This document shows positions 1 to 7,142 of a stretch of 42,544 nucleotides of DNA, piece after piece (the first letter of the stretch is position 1; the number at the start of each line of letters is the position of its first letter). The position numbers and the translations under genes are program-made. The DNA is from an uncultured Treponema sp. (GTDB taxonomy: Bacteria > Spirochaetota > Spirochaetia > Treponematales > Treponemataceae), in contig CALBGU010000044.1 of the NCBI GenBank assembly GCA_937893155.1, positions 1 through 42,544 of the forward strand. The letters run 5' to 3'. Under the pieces are notes generated by a model that was given only the letters and a program-made list of their open reading frames with translations, ran no database searches and had not been told where the DNA came from.

Positions 1-892
1 CCATTGGAGTGCGGATACCAGCAACAACGTCTTCACCCTGAGCGTTGATGAGGTATTCAGCCATAAAGTGATTCTCACCTGTTGATGGGTCGCGGCTGAA
101 TGCAACACCAGTTCCAGAAGTATCGCCCATGTTACCGAAGACCATAGCCATAACAGTAACAGCGGTTCCCTTGATAACGTTCTCGTCGATGTTGTTGAGC
201 TTGCGATAGATAATAGCGCGCTCGTTCATCCAAGAGCCGAAAACAGCACCGATTGCGCCCCACATCTGAACCTGCGGGTCTTGCGGGAAGTCTTCGCCCT
301 TTTCTTTCTTGTACATCGCCTTGTACTTTGTAACGATTTCCTGCAACTCTTCTGTTGTAAGCTCGACATCTTCTTTGATTCCGCGGTGTGATTTCACCTC
401 TGCGATAATCTCTTCAAACTTGTCGTGCTCAACGCCCATTGCAACGTTTCCGTACATCTGGATAAAGCGGCGATATGCGTCCCAAGCAAAGCGCGGGTTA
501 TTTGTCTTGTTTGCCAAGCCGATAACTGACTTGTCGTTCAAACCGAGGTTGAGGATTGTATCCATCATACCAGGCATAGACTCAGCAGCACCAGAGCGCA
601 CAGATACCAAAAGCGGGTCGTTCTCGTCGCCGAGCTTCTTGCCGAATGTTGTTTCGAGTTTATTCAAATACTCTGCAACTTCCTTATCAAGACCTGCTGG
701 GTATTTTTTGCCTAACTTGTAATATTCCTGACACACATCGATTGAAATAGTGAATCCCGGCGGAACTGGCAAACTCAAAGGAGCTTTTGCCATCTGAGCA
801 AGGTTTGCGCCCTTGCCGCCAAGAATCGGACGCATTGACTCATCGCCCTCTGCGTCGCCATTGCCGAAAAAGTAAACATACTTAGTAGCCAT
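1..892 (-). CDS. ppdK: Pyruvate,phosphate dikinase, N-terminal part (gene runs off the window)
   Basis: The frame is open from the ATG at 892 to the window edge, giving about 297 residues of the N-terminal nucleotide-binding region. Seen: an early MATKYVYFFG start, GGKGANLAQMA, the PVPPGFTIS segment, VSVRSGAAESMPGMMDT and GNMGDTSGTGVAFSRD. These are hallmark PPDK/PEP-synthase ATP-grasp motifs, and the GMMDT version points to PPDK rather than PEP synthase. The enzyme interconverts pyruvate, ATP and phosphate with PEP, AMP and pyrophosphate in the cytosol, typical of anaerobes using PPi-linked glycolysis. A GGAG Shine-Dalgarno lies 8 nt before the ATG and a near-consensus sigma70 promoter lies at 934-962. 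The central phosphohistidine and C-terminal PEP/pyruvate domains lie outside the window. Confidence 0.95.
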   Translation of the reverse strand, partial: MATKYVYFFGNGDAEGDESMRPILGGKGANLAQMAKAPLSLPVPPGFTISIDVCQEYYKLGKKYPAGLDKEVAEYLNKLETTFGKKLGDENDPLLVSVRSGAAESMPGMMDTILNLGLNDKSVIGLANKTNNPRFAWDAYRRFIQMYGNVAMGVEHDKFEEIIAEVKSHRGIKEDVELTTEELQEIVTKYKAMYKKEKGEDFPQDPQVQMWGAIGAVFGSWMNERAIIYRKLNNIDENVIKGTAVTVMAMVFGNMGDTSGTGVAFSRDPSTGENHFMAEYLINAQGEDVVAGIRTPM

Positions 893-933
893 TATGTTTC
901 TCCGAAAAGATTAAAAAAGATAAATGTATTTAA

Positions 934-962
934 ACTATACCGTCATTTTTCGTAACTGTCAA
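934..962 (-). promoter_or_regulatory. Sigma70-type promoter of ppdK
   Basis: On the minus strand a perfect TTGACA (957-962) is followed by a 17-nt spacer and TATAGT (934-939). The predicted start is near 927, leaving a leader of about 35 nt with a GGAG ribosome-binding site. It is the closest match to consensus seen in the window, in keeping with a highly expressed central metabolic gene. Confidence 0.85.
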
Positions 963-998
963 CAAAAATCGACGGTATTGAAAAAATTGTGTTATAAA

Positions 999-1037
999 CG
1001 CGCTTTTTTTGCCGATGTATGCGCAAAAAAAAGCGCG
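999..1037 (-). terminator. Long hairpin after the first DUF6261-like gene
   Basis: CGCGCTTTTTTTGC (999-1012) and GCAAAAAAAAGCGCG (1023-1037) form an inverted repeat with one extra A in one arm and a 10-nt loop. It starts 7 nt after the stop codon of the minus-strand gene at 1044-1751. The U-rich tract is inside the stem, so it is a plausible but unusual rho-independent terminator. Confidence 0.55.
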
Positions 1038-1043
1038 CCGCCG

Positions 1044-1751
1044 CTATTTCGCCGCCGTTTTTCCGCTCACCTTTGCGCGTGCAGAAACGACGGCGTTATT
1101 CTTTCCGATTTCCGCTTCCACGCCGCGCGCAAAATCCGCATACAGCGGCACTTTCTGCACGGCTTTGAGGAACGGCAGCAGTTCGTTGTTGACGGTGTTC
1201 AACAGACGTTTTTTGATGACGGTTGCCGATTCGCCTTTTTGCTGGACGGCTTTCATATACTCGTCGCTTGCGCTTTCAAATTTTTCCTGCGCGTCCGAGA
1301 GGATTTTGACCGCCTCGCTCATTCCCAGCAGTGCTTTCTGCGCCTTTTTTGCATCGTCCGCGGAGAAATCCTTGAGCATACTGCGAATGTAGCCCGTTTC
1401 TTCGGCATTGCTTTTTTCTGCCGTGCCGCGCCCGTATTTATCGAAAATCGCTTTGAGCAGTTTGCCCTGTTCGCGAAGGTCTGGGAGCGGGATTACCGCG
1501 TAGCCGCCAATCAGCGTGCCTAAATCGCGAAGTGCCGAGTCGCGCTCAAGGTCGGCGCTGTCCACGCTGCTCAGGATTTTGTCGCTTTTGAGCGCAATGA
1601 GCATACTTTCGGTATCCGTGTCAATGCTGTGCATAATCGGCTTTAAAACCGCGTCTTCGGCTAATGCCGCATAACTCTTGTGCTGGCGCGAAATCGCCTG
1701 CGCCGCCGCGCACATCTCTGCAATTTTTGTTTTGTCTGAAAGATTTACCAT
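1044..1751 (-). CDS. DUF6261-like protein, copy 1 (array-associated)
   Basis: This is a 235-residue, highly charged, apparently all-helical cytosolic protein with no signal peptide or membrane segment. Its pattern matches my recollection of the DUF6261 family: a RDxxLxxLIxGY segment around residues 70-80, a (F/L)xKYG element around 105, a NAEET motif near 115, then long amphipathic helices. It ends in a Lys/Ala tail (KTAAK). It is a paralogue of the protein at 28863-29588, sharing RDL..., GYA..P, NA.ET..I, LL.DAQ-type positions and a KTAAK tail. AAGGAGC precedes the ATG by a good distance. Repeat array 1 lies 110-350 nt upstream in the same orientation, with a hairpin (1779-1798) between. No catalytic residues are recognisable and the function is unknown. 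Confidence 0.7.
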   Translation of the reverse strand: MVNLSDKTKIAEMCAAAQAISRQHKSYAALAEDAVLKPIMHSIDTDTESMLIALKSDKILSSVDSADLERDSALRDLGTLIGGYAVIPLPDLREQGKLLKAIFDKYGRGTAEKSNAEETGYIRSMLKDFSADDAKKAQKALLGMSEAVKILSDAQEKFESASDEYMKAVQQKGESATVIKKRLLNTVNNELLPFLKAVQKVPLYADFARGVEAEIGKNNAVVSARAKVSGKTAAK

Positions 1752-1778
1752 TTTTCAGCTCCTTAAAATAATGATGTC

Positions 1779-1798
1779 ATTCCGAATTATTTCGGAAT
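1779..1798. repeat. Palindromic hairpin in the leader of DUF6261 copy 1
   Basis: ATTCCGAA and TTCGGAAT form a perfect 8-bp stem with loop TTAT. It is preceded on the plus strand by TGTC, giving a TGTCATTC start that recurs at other hairpins in the window (28391, 34529, 18570). It looks like a small dispersed palindromic repeat lying between array 1 and the gene. Confidence 0.6.
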
Positions 1799-1869
1799 CT
1801 TTGTTTTTTTGCCACAAAAAACGCCCTGCGAGAAATGCTGAAAACGAGTTCAGCATAACGCATTTTTTC

Positions 1870-2104
1870 CAAAATCCTCACCGCAGTTGCTTTTTGCTTT
1901 TTGGGATTTTCCCAAAGGCTTTGCGCACTTGCTTTTTGGTCTTTGGGATTTTCCAAAGAGGTCGCCGCAGTTGCTTTTTGTCTTTTGGGATTTTCCAAAA
2001 GTTCCGCGCACTTGCTTTTTGGTCTTTGGGATTTTCCAAAAGGGTCGCCGCAGTTGCTTTCTGTCTTTTGGGATTTTCCAAAAGCCTCACCGCAGTTACT
2101 TTCT
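1870..2104 (-). repeat. Repeat array 1: five to six ~42-nt units
   Basis: The gap 1752-2171 holds a tandem array. The core (plus strand) is TTTGGGATTTTCCAAA, able to form a small hairpin (TTTGG/CCAAA, extended to 7 bp in some units). Cores end at 1912, 1954, 1996, 2037 and 2079, so the steps are 42, 42, 41 and 42. Spacers alternate between a CGCAGTTGC type and a GCGCACTTGC type, making dimers of 83-84 bp. At 1955-1961 the core arms change together (TCTTTGG with CCAAAGA instead of CTTTTGG with CCAAAAG). The array is directly upstream of the first DUF6261-like gene and is listed in that orientation. Confidence 0.85.
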
Positions 2105-2130
2105 TCAAGGTGTTTTTAAGACTTTGGTTG

Positions 2131-2152
2131 ACAAGGGGCTAAAGCCCCTTGT
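2131..2152 (-). terminator. CAAGGGG-family palindrome after the carboxypeptidase gene
   Basis: ACAAGGGGCT and AGCCCCTTGT form a perfect 10-bp stem with a 2-nt loop, 20 nt past the stop of the M32 gene and just upstream of array 1. No T-run follows. A near-identical palindrome (CAAGGGGCTTAAGCCCCTTG) lies upstream of array 2 at 28443-28462. Confidence 0.55.
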
Positions 2153-2171
2153 TTCCTCGTCCCTCCGTCGA

Positions 2172-3689
2172 TTACAACTCGTAGAGGGCGGTGTATTTTT
2201 CTTCGAGGTAGTCCAAAAATGCCGCGGGCGAGAACACGCCGCCCGTAATTTTTTTGAGCCAGTCTTTCGGCGAGAGGCGGTCGGCAAGCGCAAAGACGTT
2301 ATCGCGCATCCACGCATTGATTGTGCCAAAATCGCCCGAGCGCACGAGAGAATCGATGTCGAGTTCTTTTTTCATCGTGTTGAAATACATCGCGTTGTAC
2401 ATATTGCCCACAGCATACGCAGGGAAATAGCCAAAACCGCCCGCCCAGTGCACGTCCTGAAGGATTCCCTCCGCGTCGTTTTGCGGCTCGATGCCCAGAT
2501 ATTCTTTGTATTTTGCGTTCCAGAGTGCAGGCAAATCCTCGATGTTCGCTTTTTCGCAAATAATGCGTTTTTCGATTTCGTAGCGGATAATGATGTGGAA
2601 TGTGTAGGTGAACTCGTCGGCTTCGGTGCGGATAAGCGACGGCTTCACAATGTTCATCGCTTCAAAAAGTTCGCGCTCGCTCACGTCCTGCATCACGTTC
2701 GGGAAAATCTCGCAGACTTTGGGATAAATCAAATGGATAAACGCTTCGCTTCGTCCAATGCGGTTTTCGTAAAAACGCGAGACGCTTTCGTGCATACCCA
2801 TCGTTTTGTTGCCCGTGATAAAATGCGCGTGGTCGCTTTTCGGCTGCAACTGCTCAAAGAGCGCGTGTCCGCCCTCGTGGATTATCGAGAACATACTTGA
2901 GGCAAACTGCTCGGGATAGTAATGCGTAGTAACGCGCGCGTCGTTTTTGCCCAAGCCGTCGGTGAACGGGTGCTCGGTGGTGGTAAATGCACCGCGCGAA
3001 AAATCGAAGCCCATACGCTCCAAAAGATACTGCGCCATCTGCTTTTGCTGTTCGTCGGTAACAGGGCGGCTCAAAAAATCGGTGCGAATGTGCTTTTTGC
3101 TCGCCTGAATCTTTTTCAAGAGCGGCACAAGGCGGTTTCGGCACTCCTCAAATGCCGCGTCCAAATCCGCGCTCGTCATACCGCGCTCGTAGCAATTCAG
3201 CAGATTGTCGTAGGCGTTCGGCAGGGCATACTCGGAATCGATGAGCGAAATGCGCTTGAGTTCCGCATCGCGCACGGCGTTGAGGGACGGGGCAAATGCG
3301 CTAAAATCGCGCTTCTGTTTTGCATTGAGCCAATCCACATACGCCTTGTTATACACAAGCGAAAACTGGTGCTGCATCTCGGGTGTAATGTTTTTTTCGA
3401 GTGCGTAATCCCGCGCCCAACTTTCCGCCCAGATTTTATCAAGTTCGTCGTCAAGCTCGGCTCGGTGGTCAAAAACGTACTGCGCAGACGCGATAAATTC
3501 TGCTGTTTTGGTGAGCGCGTAGGCTTTCGACGACAAAAACGCATTCACTTCGCCCTGCTCTTCCATTGCTTTGGGCGGGCAAATCGTCTCAAGGTCAAAA
3601 TTGAGTATACAGCACGCATGGCGATACATTTCCACTTCGGAAAGCACTTTTTTGACGCTTTCCAGATTTTTTTTCAACTCTTCGGTCAT
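2172..3689 (-). CDS. M32-family metallocarboxypeptidase
   Basis: This 505-residue protein has the length and motifs of thermostable carboxypeptidase 1 (peptidase family M32). The zinc-binding HExxH appears as HEGGHALFEQ around residue 270, followed by the MGMHESVSRFYEN segment that supplies the third ligand in this family, and an IRTEADEFTY segment downstream. These are cytosolic enzymes that remove C-terminal residues from peptides. An AGGAGA ribosome-binding site lies 7 nt before the ATG. It is 41 nt downstream of nadE on the same strand, so it may be co-transcribed with it, and is followed by the palindrome at 2131-2152. Confidence 0.93.
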   Translation of the reverse strand: MTEELKKNLESVKKVLSEVEMYRHACCILNFDLETICPPKAMEEQGEVNAFLSSKAYALTKTAEFIASAQYVFDHRAELDDELDKIWAESWARDYALEKNITPEMQHQFSLVYNKAYVDWLNAKQKRDFSAFAPSLNAVRDAELKRISLIDSEYALPNAYDNLLNCYERGMTSADLDAAFEECRNRLVPLLKKIQASKKHIRTDFLSRPVTDEQQKQMAQYLLERMGFDFSRGAFTTTEHPFTDGLGKNDARVTTHYYPEQFASSMFSIIHEGGHALFEQLQPKSDHAHFITGNKTMGMHESVSRFYENRIGRSEAFIHLIYPKVCEIFPNVMQDVSERELFEAMNIVKPSLIRTEADEFTYTFHIIIRYEIEKRIICEKANIEDLPALWNAKYKEYLGIEPQNDAEGILQDVHWAGGFGYFPAYAVGNMYNAMYFNTMKKELDIDSLVRSGDFGTINAWMRDNVFALADRLSPKDWLKKITGGVFSPAAFLDYLEEKYTALYEL

Positions 3690-3730
3690 TCTATTTCTCC
3701 TGTAATTTTTTCTTTTTTCGATTCATTGCC

Positions 3731-5716
3731 TTATAGTTCTTCGGCTTCAGCAATCCACACCGCCGCACTTGCATCGCTTGGCATTCGCCAGTCGCCGCGA
3801 GGGGAAAGGCTCACCGTGCCCACTTTTGCACCGTCGGGCATACAACTGCGCTTGAATTGCTGGCTGAAGAACCGCCTGTAAAACGAAACGAGCCATTTTT
3901 TTATGATGTCGTCCGCGTACGTTCCTGCAAACGCCTGTTTTGCCAGCGCAAAAATCTTTTTTGGTCCAAAGCCGTAGCGCAGCACATAATACAGATAAAA
4001 ATCGTGCAGTTCATACGGACCGACCAAGTCTTCTGTTTTTTGCACAATCTTTCCGTCTCGCGTGGGCGGCAACAATTCTGGACTGACAGGCGTATCCAAA
4101 ATGTCGCGGAGCACTCGCGAAAGCCGCGTTTTGTTTTTTGCTTCCGCGTCGTCTGCAAACCAGCCCACCAAATAGCGCACGAGCGTTTTCGGTATCGAGG
4201 AATTTACCCCGTACATCGACATCTGGTCGGCGTTGTAGGTGCACCAGCCCAGCGCAAGTTCGCTCAAGTCGCCCGTGCCGATAACAATGCCGCCCACCAT
4301 ATTGGCGATGTCCATCAAAACCTGCGTGCGTTCGCGGGCTTGGGCATTTTCGTAGGTGATGTTGTGATTTTTTTCGTCGTGTCCAATGTCAGCAAAATGA
4401 CGGAGCACGGCTTTTTTTATGGGGATTTCCCGAAGCGATGCGCCGCTTTCTTTTGCCAGCGTGCACGCATTTTTGTAGGTGCGGTTCGTCGTGCCAAAAC
4501 ACGGCATAGTCACGGCAACGATTCCCGAGCGGTCAAGCGCGCATTTGTCGAACGCACGACACGTCACCAGCAGGGCAAGCGTGGAATCAAGCCCGCCCGA
4601 CAAGCCCAGCACCGCCGTTTTGGCTTTGATATGCCGAAGCCGTTTCGCCAGACCTTCGCTTTGCAACTCGATGACCTCGCGACAACGCACCGCTCGCGCG
4701 TTTTTATCGCTGGGAACAAACGGGCGCGGAGCAATCGGTCGCAGAATCTCGGCAGGGGCATTTTTTTCGGGGATTTCGCTGCCAAATCCCGTGGCGTTTT
4801 TTGTGTCGAACAGCGAAACGTAGGCAATCTGATAATCGCTCGAGGCAATCTTTTTCATACAATCCGCATACGAGGTGTTTTTTCTGCGTTCCTGCGCCAA
4901 AAGTTCCAAATCCACATCTGCAATTATCACGCCACATTCAAACGGCACGCTTTCGGCAAGGATTTTGCCGTTTTCCGCAATCATCGAATGTCCCGAAAAC
5001 ACCACATCGGTCGTGCTTTCGTCTTTGCCCGCGTTTGCATAAATGTACGCGCTCATCGTTTGCGCCGAATGGGTGGAAACGAGCGCACGGCGATACTGCG
5101 CCTTGCCGATGACTTCGTTGCTCGCCGACAAATTGGCGATAACCGACACGCCCGAAAGCGCGTGGAGCGTGGACGGCGGAAGCGGGGTCCACACATCTTC
5201 GCACAGTTCCACCGCCAGACCAAAATCGCGGTTTTCGCTGTCGAGCACGATAAGGCGCTGGGAAAACGGAATCTCGGAGAAATCGTCCGACAGCGAGATG
5301 ACCGAATTGCCATCGATTGCGCCCTGAAAATAGCGCGCTTCATAGAATTCGCTGTAATTGGGAATATACGTCTTGGGCACGATGCCTATAATTTCGCCGC
5401 GGCACAAAATCGCCGCCACGTTGTTCAGCGCGCTGCTCGTCGCCAGCGGCAATCCCACGATGATAATAGAAGACACATCTTTTGTGGCGCGTGCAATGCG
5501 GAAAAGCTCCTGCTGTGCGCTTTTCTGAAGCGTTCGCTGCAAAAACAAGTCGCCGCAGGTATAGCCCGTGATACACAATTCTGGAAAAACAATGAGTTTC
5601 GCGCCGTTTTTGGCGCACTCAAAACAGTTTTTGATAATTTCATCAGCATTTGCCGTGCAATCGGCGACCGTCAAGTGCGGACTCACTGCCGCAACTCGTA
5701 AAAATCCATAATCCAT
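3731..5716 (-). CDS. nadE: Glutamine-dependent NAD+ synthetase
   Basis: This two-domain enzyme makes NAD+ from deamido-NAD+, ATP and glutamine. Residues 1-300 form the nitrilase-like amidase domain, with the catalytic triad visible as FPELCITGY (Glu), the Lys near KTYIPNY and the nucleophile in ELCEDVW (Cys). The C-terminal half has the ATP-PPase signature LGLSGGLDSTLALL and the GTGDLSELALGW segment of NadE. I chose the ATG at 5716 (MDYGFLRVAAVS): family similarity begins there and a TATACT -10 (5723-5728) would put transcription initiation on that codon. The frame remains open to 5782, so a longer N terminus is possible. The gene is divergent from mnmA. Confidence 0.93.
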   Translation of the reverse strand: MDYGFLRVAAVSPHLTVADCTANADEIIKNCFECAKNGAKLIVFPELCITGYTCGDLFLQRTLQKSAQQELFRIARATKDVSSIIIVGLPLATSSALNNVAAILCRGEIIGIVPKTYIPNYSEFYEARYFQGAIDGNSVISLSDDFSEIPFSQRLIVLDSENRDFGLAVELCEDVWTPLPPSTLHALSGVSVIANLSASNEVIGKAQYRRALVSTHSAQTMSAYIYANAGKDESTTDVVFSGHSMIAENGKILAESVPFECGVIIADVDLELLAQERRKNTSYADCMKKIASSDYQIAYVSLFDTKNATGFGSEIPEKNAPAEILRPIAPRPFVPSDKNARAVRCREVIELQSEGLAKRLRHIKAKTAVLGLSGGLDSTLALLVTCRAFDKCALDRSGIVAVTMPCFGTTNRTYKNACTLAKESGASLREIPIKKAVLRHFADIGHDEKNHNITYENAQARERTQVLMDIANMVGGIVIGTGDLSELALGWCTYNADQMSMYGVNSSIPKTLVRYLVGWFADDAEAKNKTRLSRVLRDILDTPVSPELLPPTRDGKIVQKTEDLVGPYELHDFYLYYVLRYGFGPKKIFALAKQAFAGTYADDIIKKWLVSFYRRFFSQQFKRSCMPDGAKVGTVSLSPRGDWRMPSDASAAVWIAEAEEL

Positions 5717-5722
5717 AAAAAA

Positions 5723-5728
5723 AGTATA
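5723..5728 (-). promoter_or_regulatory. -10 element of nadE, predicted leaderless start
   Basis: TATACT on the minus strand ends 7 nt before the A of the chosen ATG (5716), so the transcript would begin at the start codon. The -35 region is only a weak T-rich stretch. No Shine-Dalgarno is visible before this ATG. Confidence 0.5.
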
Positions 5729-5777
5729 GCGTAAAACAGAAATTGAAAAAAGTCTTTTATCGAAATCCATTTTAATA

Positions 5778-5806
5778 TTCACATAAAATGCGTAATTTGA
5801 TATAGT
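5778..5806 (+). promoter_or_regulatory. Promoter of mnmA, predicted leaderless start
   Basis: TTCACA (5778-5783), a 17-nt spacer and TATAGT (5801-5806). Seven nt past the -10 is 5813, the first base of the GTG start codon. There is no ribosome-binding site between the two. Confidence 0.7.
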
Positions 5807-5812
5807 AACAGT

Positions 5813-7072
5813 GTGAAATACATCGAACTAACAGGTCCAGAACCTGGGGACACCGTAGTTGTGGGTCTTTCTGGCGGCGTGGATTCCACGTTGGTTGCTG
5901 CATTGCTAAAAGAAAAGGGTTGCCGTGTTATCGGCGTTACGATGTCGCAGTGGAAAGGCGATTTGCCGCCTTTGCCCGACGGACGAAAACTGCACGGCTC
6001 GTGCTACGGTCCAGACGAAGCGCAAGACATCGAGGACTGCAAAAAATTCTGCGCCGAGCACGACATTGAATATCACGTTATCGACGTAAAAGAAGAGTAT
6101 CAAAAACAGGTGTTGGATTATTTCAAAGCTGAATACCGCGCTGGTAGGACTCCGAATCCGTGTATTCGCTGCAACAATCTGGTAAAATTCGGCGCGCTTT
6201 TGTCTGGCGTTGAAAAAATGGGTATCACTTACGATTATTTTTGCACTGGTCATTACGCGCGTCTGGTGCGTCCCACCGAAAGCCTGCCGCTTTCCTACGG
6301 CGACACGGAATATCCGCACTCTCTGACTCCCGCAATGATTGCGTGTGCCACCGACAGCGCAAAAGACCAAGCCTATTTTTTGTATCGAATCCCGTCTGCA
6401 ACGCTCGAAAAGGTGCGTTTTCCGCTCGCGTCGTTCAAAAAGCAGGACGTTTTCAAGATGGCAAAAGAACGCTCTTTGGCAGCGGCAGAAAAAGAGGAAA
6501 GTCAGGATTTTATTCCGAGCGAATATTTTGAGATTCTGTTCAAGGACAAGCCGTCCGTTCCCGGCGACATCATCGACCTTGACGGGCACGTTTTGGGACA
6601 TCACCGCGGCATTGAGCATTACACCGTCGGTCAACGGAGAGGATTGGGCGTGAGTTCCAGCCGCCCGCTCTACGTTCATTCTATCGACAGCGAAAAAAAT
6701 CTGGTGGTGCTTGCGCCTGATAATGACCTGTTTTCCGCTTCGCTCATCGCTGATGATTGGGCTTGGCCAGCAGGATACGAGCCGCAGACTGCATTTAGTG
6801 CAATGGCAAAAATCCGCTTGGCGTCGCGTCCAGTGCCGGTAACCGTTGAGCCATATTGTGGAGAGGGCGATTTTAAGGGTAAAGCATACCGCGTCGTTTT
6901 TGAGACACCGCAACGCGCTGTAGCTCCCGGGCAATCCGTGGTCATTTACCGCGACGGCGTGATTTCTGGAGGTGGCGTGATTTGCAAAGCCGAAAAAGCC
7001 GACAGCGCCGACGTGGAAAAAGCCGCCGAAGAGCTCAAAAAGATTGAAAGCGAGCCGAATCATTCGCGCTAA
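5813..7072 (+). CDS. mnmA: tRNA 2-thiouridylase, MnmA-like, lacking the usual second cysteine
   Basis: This 419-residue protein has the MnmA architecture: the PP-loop VVGLSGGVDSTLVAALL near residue 20, TPNPCIRCNNLVKFG with the first catalytic Cys and a CxxC near residue 105, CTGHYARL, KDQAYFLYRI, then TVGQRRGLG and a C-terminal barrel. MnmA thiolates U34 of Lys, Glu and Gln tRNAs using sulfur relayed from a cysteine desulfurase. In typical MnmA the second active-site Cys lies in ESQDICF or STGICF; here the segment reads ESQDFIPSEY, as if the Ile-Cys pair were deleted. Extra cysteines occur at GSCYG and EDCKKFC. The start is a GTG with no leader. Confidence 0.85.
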   Translation: MKYIELTGPEPGDTVVVGLSGGVDSTLVAALLKEKGCRVIGVTMSQWKGDLPPLPDGRKLHGSCYGPDEAQDIEDCKKFCAEHDIEYHVIDVKEEYQKQVLDYFKAEYRAGRTPNPCIRCNNLVKFGALLSGVEKMGITYDYFCTGHYARLVRPTESLPLSYGDTEYPHSLTPAMIACATDSAKDQAYFLYRIPSATLEKVRFPLASFKKQDVFKMAKERSLAAAEKEESQDFIPSEYFEILFKDKPSVPGDIIDLDGHVLGHHRGIEHYTVGQRRGLGVSSSRPLYVHSIDSEKNLVVLAPDNDLFSASLIADDWAWPAGYEPQTAFSAMAKIRLASRPVPVTVEPYCGEGDFKGKAYRVVFETPQRAVAPGQSVVIYRDGVISGGGVICKAEKADSADVEKAAEELKKIESEPNHSR

Positions 7073-7089
7073 TGTTTAACCAAGCGAAA

Positions 7090-7134
7090 CGGGATTGGCA
7101 AAAAAGAAAATGGTCAGTCCCTTTTCAAAATAAA
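7090..7134 (+). terminator. Possible terminator after mnmA
   Basis: GGGATTG and CAGTCCC can pair (one G-U) around an A-rich loop, followed by CTTTTC. The stem is weak and the loop long, so this is tentative. Confidence 0.35.
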
Positions 7135-7142
7135 AGTAAAAA

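Noticed and set aside
1777..2119. Repeat-peptide genes read from array 1 on either strand (72-76 residues, ENPKxQKAxA or LFGLWDFPK patterns)
   Set aside because: A 41-nt unit shifts the frame, starts lack ribosome-binding sites and the repeat is explained by the DNA array; kept only as an alternative.
1800..2170. Insertion sequence remnants around array 1
   Set aside because: No transposase fragment, terminal inverted repeats or target duplications were seen.
3857..5701. Long plus-strand open frame of 614 residues opposite nadE
   Set aside because: It is a shadow of the NAD+ synthetase gene; its Arg/His-rich composition has no recognisable domain.
5906..7063. Minus-strand open frame opposite mnmA
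   Set aside because: Shadow frame; the plus-strand protein has clear MnmA motifs and a promoter.
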